Of a stretch of DNA of 64,000 nt, positions 22,988 to 33,205 are shown in pieces; the stretch's first letter is position 1, and each line of letters starts with the position of its first letter. This DNA is from Diphasiastrum complanatum. Lineage: Eukaryota > Streptophyta > Lycopodiopsida > Lycopodiales > Lycopodiaceae. Made by a program: the position numbers and the translations under genes. Location: positions 48,744,996 to 48,808,995 of the forward strand of contig CM055108.1 of assembly GCA_029204225.1 (NCBI GenBank). The letters are read 5' to 3'. The notes beneath the pieces were generated by a model that worked only from the letters and a program-made list of their open reading frames with translations, was not told the origin of the DNA and ran no database searches.

Positions 22988-25130
22988 ATGGGATCTGTTG
23001 GAGCATACCTTCTAGAAGCTAGTGAGAGATTGAATTCTACAAATTATGCTATTTGGAAGGTTAGGATGGGATCACTTTTGGTGCTCCAAGACCTTTATAA
23101 GTTCTTGATTAAAGATGAAGATGAACCTCCAGGTGCACAGGAGTTAGCTAGATACAAGAAGAGATCTAGGCTTGCACTTCATTGTGTGAAGATGAATGTG
23201 GGCAATGATTTGTTGAGAGAAGTATCAGCTTGTACTAGTGCTAAAGAGGTTTGGGAGTCTTTAAAATCAATCTATGAGTCTAGCAACACTTCTAGAGTTA
23301 TTATGCTTAGAAATTAAAATTTTCAAAGCATGAGGAGAAGTGAGGAGAGTGCACAAGATTATGTACTCAGAATCAAGTCTCTAAATAGGGAGTTGGCTTC
23401 CATTGGAGAGAAGATTCATGATGGAGAGCTTGTACAAATTGTCCTTAATGGTCTAGGATATTACTTTGCAAATTTGGTCCAAATTTTTGCCATCCAATAC
23501 ACTTTGCCAACTATAGAAAAACTTCACAGTGTATTAGTGGCTGAAGAGTGTAGGATGCTCCATGCAAAATCTAGGATGAGTTCCTTGTCGTTGCAGGATG
23601 GTGATGAGAAAGCCAATTTCTCATTCAAGGGAAAAAAGAAGACCAATGGAAAGAAGAAGCATCCAAAGGATGCCAAAGAAGAGGATGATGCATCAAGCTC
23701 AAAGGACAAGTCAAAGCAGAAATGCTTCTTTTGTCGAAAGAAGGGGCATTATGCATCTGAATGCTACAAGAGGCTAAGAGCACAAGTGGAGGAGAACAAA
23801 CAAGAAAACCTTGCAAAGGAGGAGGAGGATGAAGTAGATGTATATTTGATGGCACTACATCCTCACCAACAAGCAATAGCAATTCAAGAGACAATTGGTG
23901 GATCAACAGTGGGGCTAGCTCCCACATGTCTTATGAAAAGGATTTTTTCTCAACCTTACACTCTTTCAATGCTACTAAAAAGTTTGTCTTTACTGCAAAT
24001 GATGAAGAGTGTAGGATAGATGGTGTTGGCACCAATCTCTTTGTGTCTAGAATCCTCAAAATGCATGGATCTAGAAAATGTCCTTTATGTACCATCAATC
24101 ACCAAGAATATGCTTAGTGTTGGTCTACTCTTAGAAAGTGGTTTGGATGTCCACTTTAAGCATGGTGTTTGCTTCATCTTGAAGAATGATGTTTGCATTT
24201 CAAAGGGATTTAAACATGGAAGATTGTTTAAGTTGGAAGCTAGTGTTGCTTTTGAAAGAATGAGCTTGGAAAAGGAGGAGATCACTCAAGAGAAGATCTT
24301 GGCAAAGTGTAATCTTGCTTGCATTGAGGAGGAGCACCAAAAGGAGGAAGATTTTGAGGATCAGCCTCAAAGCATGAGGGTTCCAAGGGAGTCCTCAATG
24401 ACAATGACTGAGTCATCAAATTGCATGCAAATTGTCCATTCAAGTGTGTATCTTCCAAGGGTGGTGAGCATTGGAGAGTCTACTATCTTTGAATACTTTT
24501 TGGAAAGTATCAGTAGACATGAGGTGACTTGTTTCTTACCTTTAATATCTATGGTGTTTACTACTCTTTATGATAAGACAATGAAATTAGATGCTTTCAA
24601 ATCTTCATTTGTTGTTGATTAAGCAATTTCATTGGATAACTATTTTTGTAATAGTTTGAATAGTGTCATAAAAGATGAAACTTCACTTTTATTGCAAATC
24701 TTTGGGTCCACATGCTTTGAGCATGATCATTTCAATGTAAGGACCAAAGATTATCCTATTTCAATGATAGGAATAATGGTAGTGTTTTGCTCTTCAAGTA
24801 GAGATTGTAGAATCTACTTGTTTTCCATCAAAGAAGTTGTCAATGGTGGAAATGTGATCTTTCAAAAGTGGAAGATTTGTAAACTTGAAGAAGCACATTT
24901 GGATCAACACCTTATTCAATTCATTGATGGTTTGGAGTCAAGTCAAGTGGAGGAGCAAGCTCAAGATCCGAGGACTCCAAGAAGAACCATGAGTATCAAA
25001 ATGGACCAATCTAGGCTCAATCAGATGGATCAAGCAAGGCAAGTTGTCTTTGGAAACATTATGTATGCACTTAGTAGTTTTATTGATGTACTTTGAAGTG
25101 CACAAAATGCCTTGGAATCCATGGCTTGGC
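22988..25130 (+). pseudogene. Element A coding region: gag, protease remnant and unrecognised segment
   Basis: Gag starts at ATG 22988 (MGSVGAYLLEASERL, STNYAIWKVRM). A TAA at 23318 breaks it before SMRRSEESAQDYVLRIK. The zinc knuckle CFFCRKKGHYASEC (CX2CX4HX4C) is at 23723-23764. The protease site reads WWINSGASSHM, so the catalytic Asp is replaced by Asn. The pre-integrase segment (VLYVPSITKNMLSVGLLL) follows in another frame. From about 24250 to 24900 comes a segment I cannot match to integrase; then RTPRRTMSIKM to MAWHDV resembles the integrase-RT hinge of element C (SPRRSM to WYDAM). RT and RNase H are missing apart from a trace around 25190-25240. Confidence 0.85.
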
Positions 25131-25340
25131 ATGATGTATAGTTTTTGAAGTGTGCCACATGTATATAGACACATTTGTGGAACATCTTGTAAGGGATCCT
25201 TTAAGAGGTGGTGAAAGATCCTTCATGGACATCATTCTCTATTAGAGTCTCAAAAGTTCCTTGTTTGTAGCTGGATTTTTTAGACACTTCTAAAAGCATT
25301 CATTCATCTAGCAAGAGAGTTATAAATATATCAAGCTAAA

Positions 25341-25352
25341 TTTGAGGAGGAG
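25341..25352 (+). promoter_or_regulatory. Polypurine tract of element A
   Basis: TTTGAGGAGGAG directly precedes the 3' LTR; the same AGGAGGAG core precedes the 3' LTRs of elements B and C. Confidence 0.9.
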
Positions 25353-26022
25353 TGTGAAGAATTGCCAAAAAATTGGCAAATCGAGCTTGATCAAAAACCA
25401 TGTAGAATAGTGTAAATTGTGTACACAAGTGGGTCCCACACATGTGAGACCATGATGCCACATGGAAAACCCATCCTAATGTAGGTTAGGTCAAGTCAAG
25501 GGAGTTGTTCATGTCTATTTGGTGGTCATCCCTACTTTATAGGACCTACACCTAAGTTTAAGGTGAAAACTTGACCAACTAGCTACCTACCAAGCATAAC
25601 TCTGGGATATAGGCTAGGGTTTCATTTAGGGCAAGAAGATTGAGTTAACTTCCTTATTACATGCCACCTAATTTCAAGAAGGAAGTCGAATTTGCTATGT
25701 ATTCCAAGCTCCCATAGTGAGAAGATAGAAAATTTTTGGAGCTCATTGGCAATCTCAAGTTTTGTGATCCAAATGAAACCAAATCAATTTCTACCTGTTT
25801 CTCAGGTTGAAGGCCGTACTACAGCCCGTAGTACACATGTGTGGGCTCGGATTTTAATGTTGATCAATGCTTTTGATTGTTAATGCTTGTTGTTTGTCAA
25901 ATTGCCAATCTAGATCAACTTTTTTGTGTCTAGTTTTTTGATAGATTGTTAAGCAAGCATCCAATCACTCTTGTGGATCTTTTGTAGATTCATTTATGGT
26001 CCTAAAGTACAGTACTTTCACA
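25353..26022 (+). repeat. 3' LTR of element A
   Basis: 670 bp, TGTGAAGAATTG to TTTCACA, followed by target duplication CCCAT at 26023-26027. Confidence 0.95.
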
Positions 26023-26472
26023 CCCATCAATGTGCATATGATGTGATTTCAAAACATTCTCTCCTTGCATACGCCGCTCTTTTAATGAACAAACATTGGC
26101 ATTCAAGCCATAAACCTGCATTTTCCATTGACGACATAGAGCATGCCAATCACGTTGAGGTCTTGCATAAGGCATTAATGCGACAATCCTATTCAAAGGG
26201 ACATCAATGCTATTCAAAGAAAATAAACCCAATCCAACGTTAGGATAGTGCTCACTAGGCTTGATCATGTACATATGACCCCTATATGAAAATGATATTC
26301 CACGTAATGGTAGTGGTACTCTATCAGGCCAACATGAATATTGTTTGCTATCATAGGGCTCAAACAATGCTTCTATGGAGGGAGGAAGAGGAGACTCAGT
26401 CAATAAATTTAAAACATTCTTGGATAAGTCAACAGTACGTAAATTTGGTTGTTCATTTTTAAATCTTGTCAA
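26023..26472 (-). pseudogene. SET-domain pseudogene, N-terminal part
   Basis: The minus-strand frame reads through typical SET N-terminal features: YMIKPSEHYPNVGLGLFS (basic residue, then the G-x-G-x-F strand), VALMPYARPQ, and a Y/V-rich segment ending ...HHMHIDG at the element A insertion point. It continues in frame at 21513 on the other side of element A. There is no ATG at the start of the open part; an in-frame TGA lies about 15 codons upstream of the first conserved residues. An upstream exon boundary or further decay is possible. Together with the stop codon in the C-terminal part, a pseudogene is most likely. Confidence 0.7.
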
Positions 26473-28450
26473 AATGCATCCAAGTCATGTTCATTTTTTT
26501 AACGAAGTAAATCTAGATGAGATAGGAAGAGGAGGATATTCTACACAAGGTATGTGAACTGATGTGGGATGGATAGAATCGATGTGAGGTGTCATGGGAT
26601 GGATAGAATTGATGTGAGTTTTGGCAAATTTTGATAAATTTAAGATGCATATTGGCCTAAATTGCCAAATTAGCTACATCAAACTAGTTGACAATTTCTC
26701 ACAAGAATATTCTTCATAATTTGTTTGCTTGGCTTATGCTTAGAATTAGGATTTCAAGGTGGGCAAGGAAACTCCCTTGTCATATCCATAGACTCTACAC
26801 ACTTAGGTGTAGATTTGTAAAAATCTTCTAGGATCGTAGATCTTGGAGAAATTTTGGATGACATGGGAAACAAATAGCCTAGGATCATCCATCACAGTAT
26901 ATCTATATCAACATTCTCACTGGCATGGCTATCTCGGTTGGCATGTGTACTAATTCTTTCATATGTGGCTACTATTAGATAATCAGCTATTAAGAGATCT
27001 TGTAAATGTAAAGACAGAATAATGCAAGATCTTACAGTTGTTATATATGTAAATGAGCAATTGAAGGGAGCAAGAGATCTCTCAATAGGTGATTCATCAG
27101 ATTATACATGAGATTTACAAATAGATAGACAGAGATCTATGACCAAAAATTGGTCTTTTAGTAGCTGACTCCTTAGAGTTAGTGATCATAGATAGACAGT
27201 AAATTTTCAGAGCGATAGTTATTGTCTTGTTTCTTTTAGTAGGATCACACGCTTACCAGTGCTATTGTTTTGTGGTCTGATTGTTCTTTTACAACCCCAA
27301 TATACATATTCGCTATTGTTCCATTTTCTTAATTTCTTGTTGAATGTTAAGTAACTCTCACTCTTCTTCTGCAATATCATGGACAAGGAAATGTATGGCT
27401 GTCCTTGACGCCTAATTGTAATTACATTCCTTTATATCAGAATATCAGGATCAATGATTTGCATGGTTGTCTTAGATGCCTAATAGTTTCCAAAATTTAT
27501 CTGAACAATTTTCTAAGACACCTATGCTCATACTCTCATCAGAGATGCTCATTAATACCTGTTCTCCAAGTAATCCGAGATCCTTTAAAAGGAATTTGTT
27601 TTTATCAGTTGGCATCAACATCCAAGCCAACACAAATTAGAGTAAATAGCCTCCTATCAGATATTAGATGCATACATCAGAGTGGATCCTAAGACTGTTT
27701 TTGGCATTTTGCTTTTTAGCTTTCCTCAACATTTTTGTACATCTTTTGAAAGGGAAATGAGTGGATCAAAACAAAACGAGAATTGTGATTGAATAAAATA
27801 TAACAATGAAATTGGATTACTGATAATCAATCTGATCATATTTACAAAATCAATTTTTAGATTTTTTTATGGCAGTAATAGACAAGTGCAAGTAAATAAT
27901 TTTAGTCATCGAGCTACTCTATTGACTAGGATTAACGCTCACAAAACTCTATCATAAGGGAAGTAAAACACGATTTGATGGTGAGTAAAACTAATAAGTA
28001 ATCAGAATTTAACTCACAAATTTGCCAAATGATAATCAGGTGATATACTATGTACTATGAAGATGGCAAGTAATAAAATAAAAAAGGAAAGCAAATTTTG
28101 AAGATGGTGAGAAAAATTGATGAGTTATTAAATTTTAAGTCGCTGAGCTACATGATGGTGAATTTGACATGTATTTGGGCCTTGTGAAAAATGGCAATTA
28201 AAAATAGCAAGTAAAAACAAAACTATGCAAATAAGTGAGTAAAGTGAAAAATGGTGAGCAAGACAAATTTTACTTGTCGAGCTATCTAGTTGCAAAATAG
28301 AGTCTACTTTGATCACTAGAATGTCGGAGAATAAAAAATTTTCCAAAGAACATAAGGGAAAAAGGTAGGGTGAGTAAAAAGCCTATCAAAATAGGAAAAG
28401 AAGACACGCATGACAACAAAAAATGACTCCTAAATAGTTTTAGCATAATG
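26473..28450. other. Interval without a recognisable gene; presumed interior of a gypsy element at its right end
   Basis: An imperfect duplication of a 30-bp motif (GATGTGGGATGGATAGAAT type) lies at 26560-26620. The rest up to 27700 gave no coding match. The part 27750-28450 is A-rich with repeated GGCAAGTAA and GTGAGTAAAA motifs and leads into a gypsy-type primer-binding site, so on the minus strand it would be the untranslated leader of that gypsy element. Confidence 0.4.
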
Positions 28451-28467
28451 TCCCCAACAACGGCGCC
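28451..28467 (-). promoter_or_regulatory. Gypsy-type primer-binding site, target of two insertions
   Basis: Read on the minus strand, with elements B and C removed, the site is TGGCGCCGTTGTTGGGGA preceded by TT, the well-known primer-binding sequence of Tat/Athila-type plant gypsy elements. Its first bases are duplicated as target sites of element B (GCGCC) and element C (CCAAA). Confidence 0.75.
28463..28467. repeat. Target site duplication GCGCC of element B, left copy
   Basis: GCGCC precedes the left LTR; the second copy is at 33038-33042. Confidence 0.95.
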
Positions 28468-29168
28468 TGTGAAAGTACTCTACTTTAGGACCATAAATGG
28501 ATCTACAAAATATCCACAAGAGTGATTGGATGCTTGCTTAACAATCTATCAAAAAACTAGACACAAAAAAGTTGATCTAGATTGGCAATTTGACAAACAA
28601 CAAGCATTAACAATCAAAAGCATTGATAAACATTGAAATCCGAGCCCACACGTGTGTACTACAGGCTGTAGTATGGCCTTCAACCTGAGAAACAAGTAGA
28701 AATTGATTTGGTTTCATTTGGATCACAAAAACTCAATGTACATAGTGAACTAGCTTGAGATTGCCAATGAGCTCCAAAAATTTTCTATCTTCTCACTATG
28801 GAGAGAGGGAATACATACCAAATTCGACTTCCTTCTTGAAGTTAGGTGGATTTCCAGCATGTAATAAGGAAGTTAACTCACTCTCCTTGACCTAAAATGA
28901 AACCCTAGTCTATTTCCTAGAGTTATGCTTGGTAGGTAGCTAGTTGGTCAAATTTTCACCTTAAACTTAGGTGTAGGTCCTATAAAGTAGGGACGACCAC
29001 CAAATAGACATGACCAACTCTCTTGACTTGACCTAACCTACATTAGGATGGGTTTTCCATGTGGCATCATGGCCTCACATGTGCGGGACCCACTTGTGTA
29101 CACAATTTACACTATTCTACATGGTTTTTGATCAAGCTAGATTTGCCAATTTTTGGCAATTCTTCACA
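28468..29168 (-). repeat. 3' LTR of element B
   Basis: 701 bp, plus-strand ends TGTGAAAGTAC and AATTCTTCACA. Confidence 0.95.
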
Positions 29169-29376
29169 CTCCTCCTCAAATTTAGCTTGATCTATTTAAA
29201 ACTCTCTTGATAGATCAATGAAAGCTTTTAGAAGTGTCTAAAAAATCCATCTACAAACAAGGAACTTTTGAGACTCCAATAGAGATGATGTCCATGAAGG
29301 ATCTTTCACCACCTCTTAGAGGATCCCTTACAAGTGTTCCATAAATGTGTCTATATACATGTAGCACACTTCAAAA

Positions 29377-31529
29377 CTAAACATCATGCCATGCCATGGA
29401 TTCCAAGGCATTTTGTGCACTTGAAGATACATCAATTAAAATATTAAGTGCATAAATCATGTTGCCAAAGACAACTTGCCTTGCCTGATCCATATGATTG
29501 AGCCTTGATGGCTCCATCTTGATACTCAAGATTCTTCTTGGAGTCCTCGGGTCTTGAGCTTGATCCTCCACTTGACTTGACTCCAAAACATCAATGAATT
29601 GAATAAGGTGTTGATCCAAAGGTGCTTCTTCAAGTTTACAAATCTTCCACTCTTGAAAGATCACATTTCCACCATTGAGAATTTGGTTGAAAACAAGTAG
29701 ATTCTACAATCTCTACTTGAAGAGCAAAACACTACCATTATTCCTATCATTGAAATAGAATAATCTTTGGTTCTTACATTGGAATGATCATGCACAAAGC
29801 ATGTGGACACAAAGATTTCCAATGCCAATGATGTTTCATCTTTTATGACTCTATTCAAACTATTACAAAAATAGTTATCCAATGAAATTGCTTTATCAAC
29901 AACAAATGTAGATTTCAAAGCATCCCATTTCATTGTCTTGTCATACAAAGTAATAAACACCATGAATCTTAAAGTTAAGAAACAAGTCACCTCATGTCTA
30001 CTACTACTTTCCAAAAAGTATTCAAAGATAGTAGACTCTCCAATGCTCACCACCCTTGCAAGATGCACACTTGAATGGACTATTTGCATGCAATTTGATG
30101 ACTCGACCATTGTCATTGAGGACTCCCTTGGAACTCTCATGATTTGAGGCAGATCCTCAAGATCTTCCTCCTTTTGATACTCCTCCTCAATGCAAGCAAG
30201 ATCACACTTTGCCAAGATCTCCTCTTGAGTGATCTCCTCCTTTTCCAAGCTCATTCTTTCAAAAGCAACACTAGCTTCCAACTTAAACAATCTTCCATGT
30301 TTAAATCCCTTTGCAATGCAAACATCATTCTTCAAGATGAAGCAAACACCATGCTTAAAGTTGACATCCAAACCACTTCCTAAGAGTAGACCAACACTAA
30401 GCATATTCTTGGTGATTGATGGTACATAAAGGACATTTTCTAGATCCATGCATTTTGAGGATTCTAGACACAAAGAGATGGTGCCAACACCATCTATCCT
30501 ACACTCTTCATCATTTGCAGTAAAGACAAACTTTTTAGCATCATTGAACGAGTGTAAGGTTGAGAAAAAGTCCTTTTTACAAGACATGTGGGAGCTAGAC
30601 CCATTGTCGATCCACCAATTGTCTCTTGAATTGTTATTGCTTGTTGGTGAGGATGTAGATGCCATCAAGAATACATCTACTTTATCCTCTTCCTCCTCCT
30701 TTGCAAGGTTGCCTTGTTTGTCCTCCTCCACTTGTGCTCTTAGTCTCTTGTAGCATTCAGATGCATAATGCCCCTTCTTTCCACAAAAGAAGCATTTTTG
30801 CTTTGACTTGTCCTTTGAGCTTGATGCATCATCCTCTTCTTTGGCCTCCTTTGGATGCTTCTTCTTTCCATTGGTCTTCTTTTTGCCCTTGAATGAGAAA
30901 TTGGCTTTCTCATCACCATCCTACAAAGACAAGGAACTCATCCTAGATTTTGCATGGAGCATCCTACACTCTTCAGCCACTAATACACTGTGAAGTTTTT
31001 CTATAGTTGGCAAAGTATCTTGGATGGCAAAACTTTGGACCAAATTTGCAAAGTCATCTCCTAGACCATTAAGAACAATTTGTACAAGCTCTCCATCATG
31101 AATCTTCTCTCCAATGGAATCCAACTCCCTATTTAGAGACTTGATTTTAAGTACATAATCCTGTGCACTCTCCTCACTTCTCTTCATGTTTTGCAAAATC
31201 TGATTTCTAAGCATGAGTACTCTTGAAGTGTTACTAGATTCATAGATTGATTTTAAAGACTCCCAAGCCTCTTTAGCACTAGTACATGCTGATACTTCTC
31301 TCAACAAATCATTGCTCACATTCATCTTCACACAATGAAGTGCAAGCCTAGATCTCTTCTTGTATCTAGCTAACTCCTGTGCACCTAGAGGTTCATCTTC
31401 ATCTTCAATCAAGAACTCATGAAGGTCTTGGATCACCAAGAGTGACTCCATCCTAACCTTCCAAATAGCATAATTTGTAGAATTCAATCTCTCACTAGCT
31501 TCTAGAAGGTATGCTCCAGCAGATCCCAT
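29377..31529 (-). pseudogene. Element B coding region: gag, protease remnant and long unrecognised segment
   Basis: Gag starts at ATG 31529 (MGSAGAYLLEASERL) and is open for about 200 codons to a TAG near 30920, where element A has CAG (Gln). The zinc knuckle follows at about 30750-30800. A 356-codon frame (29661-30731) contains the protease site WWIDNGSSSHM (Ser to Asn next to the catalytic Asp), the pre-integrase segment and about 210 residues without recognisable integrase motifs (including STIFEYFLE and NYFCNSLNRVIKDE). A frameshift then leads to the hinge frame 29377-29664 (RTPRRILSIKM to MAWHDV). The unrecognised segment is shared with element A, so it was present in their common ancestor. 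Confidence 0.85.
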
Positions 31530-32336
31530 CTTACTAGTGACTTCTACAAACAAGAAATAGATTTGATTGACTTGAAACTCACAAAGGTCTCACACTTGTA
31601 GTGTTTCACTCAAATTTGATTTCTAATCCAACAAATGGACTTATAATCACAGTTCTATCACTCCCTCACAAAGCTAGAATGAAGATAAGATCAAGTGAAA
31701 ACTACTTTCAAACAAATCTTGCCAAGAAATGGATTTGATTGTCTCTAGAAACTCACTAAGGTCTCTCTCTTGTAGTTTTTCACTCAAATTAGATTTCTAA
31801 TCCAACAAATGGACTTATAATCTCAGTTCTAGCACTCCCTCACAAAGTTGGAATGAAGATAAGATGATGTGAAATCTACTTACAATCAAATCTTGCCAAT
31901 TTTGGCTATTTTTGGACAAAAAAAATGACTTAATCTCTTTCTTCCTTCTTGGTGTACTTTCAAGACCTGTTTTTAACCTTAATAGGACTTGAACTCAGCC
32001 TAGATTAATTAGATTCCATGAAAAAAATTCAAATCTAATCAATGGCAAATGATCTTGGTAGATTATCCCTGGATCTCCACCAAAAATTACACAAATAGCT
32101 CACAAATTGAATTTTTTTTGGATAAAATGAATACCATGCATTAAATGCAGGTTCAGAGGTGCCCACACATGTGGACAGTACGGATTTGGACCCCTACCAA
32201 GTTTGGGATCAAATCTCCTCACCAAAATCAAGATTCTAGCTTGTCCTCTCAATACTAGCCTTTAGCACCAAAACTTGCTAGAAAAAGATTTGCATTAGAT
32301 CAATGGCTTATGCTCTTGTACTTGGATCTGATACCA

Positions 32337-33037
32337 TGTGAAAGTACTGTACTTTAGGACCATAAATGGATCTACAATAGATCCACAAGAGTGATTGGAT
32401 GCCTGCTTAACAATCTATCAAAAAACTAGATACAAAAAAGTTGATCTAGATTGGCAATTTGACAAACAACAAGCATTAACAATCAAAAGCATTGATAAAC
32501 ATTGAAATCCGAGCCCACACGTGTGTAATACAGGTTGTAGTATGGCCTTCAACCTGAGAAACAAGTAGAAATTGATTTGGTTTCATTTGGATCACAAAAA
32601 CTCAATGTACATAGTGAACTAGCTTGAGATTGCCAATGAGCTCCAAAAATTTTCTATCTTCTCACTATGGAGAGAGGGAATACATACCAAATTCGACTTC
32701 CTTCTTGAAGTTAGGTGGATTTCCAGCATGTAATAAGGAAGTTAACTCACTCTCCTTGACCTAAAATGAAACCCTAGTCTATTTCCTAGAGTTATGCTTG
32801 GTAGGTAGCTAGTTGGTCAAATTTTCACCTTAAACTTAGGTGTAGGTCCTATAAAGTAGGGATGACCACCAAATAGACATGACCAACTCTCTTGACTTGA
32901 CCTAACCTACATTAGGATGGGTTTTCCATGTGGCATCATGGCCTCACATGTGCGGGACCCACTTGTGTACACAATTTACACTATTCTACATGGTTTTTGA
33001 TCAAGCGAGATTTGCCAATTTTTGGCAATTCTTCACA
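32337..33037 (-). repeat. 5' LTR of element B
   Basis: 701 bp, same length and ends as the 3' LTR; followed inward by the primer-binding site. Confidence 0.95.
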
Positions 33038-33042
33038 GCGCC
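33038..33042. repeat. Target site duplication GCGCC of element B, right copy
   Basis: It overlaps by two bases the left target duplication of element C (CCAAA, 33041-33045). Confidence 0.95.
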
Positions 33043-33045
33043 AAA

Positions 33046-33187
33046 TGTTGAATTTCACACGTGTGGAATTGCATAATTTGCCATCTATGCCAAATTTATT
33101 CCTATCAACATCCTACACCTAGATGCTTGATGTAAAAAACATAAGACCCCTATATCTAACATAGATAATCTTTTTCAATTCTTCACA
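33046..33187 (-). repeat. 3' LTR of element C
   Basis: 142 bp, preceded on the minus strand by the polypurine tract. It differs from the other LTR at only a few positions near TTTCACACG or TTTCGCATG. Confidence 0.95.
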
Positions 33188-33205
33188 CTCCTCCTAAAAA
33201 ATTAT

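Larger units (their letters stand above)
21514..26022 (+). mobile_element. Element A: complete non-autonomous copia retrotransposon, 4.5 kb
   Basis: LTRs at 21514-22194 (681 bp) and 25353-26022 (670 bp) both begin TGTGAAGAATTGCC and end AGTACTTTCACA. Perfect target duplications CCCAT flank the element. A TGGTATCAGAGC primer-binding site is at 22195-22206 and a TTTGAGGAGGAG polypurine tract at 25341-25352. The interior encodes Gag, zinc knuckle, a mutated protease and a pre-integrase segment, then an unrecognised segment, the hinge that normally sits between integrase and RT, and a short trace of the RT/RNase H connection. Integrase core, RT and RNase H cores are absent. The insertion split a SET-domain pseudogene. 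Element B at 28468-33037 is a second copy in the other orientation. Confidence 0.95.
28468..33037 (-). mobile_element. Element B: complete non-autonomous copia retrotransposon, 4.57 kb
   Basis: Minus-strand sister of element A. LTRs of 701 bp at 28468-29168 (3') and 32337-33037 (5') differ by only about ten bases by eye, so the insertion is relatively young. Perfect target duplications GCGCC flank it. The primer-binding site TGGTATCAGATCC is at 32324-32336 and the GAGGAGGAG polypurine tract at 29169-29177. The coding content equals that of element A: Gag, zinc knuckle, altered protease, an unrecognised segment and the integrase-RT hinge, without integrase core, RT or RNase H. Confidence 0.95.

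Noticed and set aside
27405-27692. 95-codon plus-strand frame
   Set aside because: No recognisable motif, flanked by non-coding sequence, and no supporting splice or repeat evidence.
30144-30993. Plus-strand frames across element B
   Set aside because: They are antisense to its Gag and protease frames, and the same shadows occur opposite element A.
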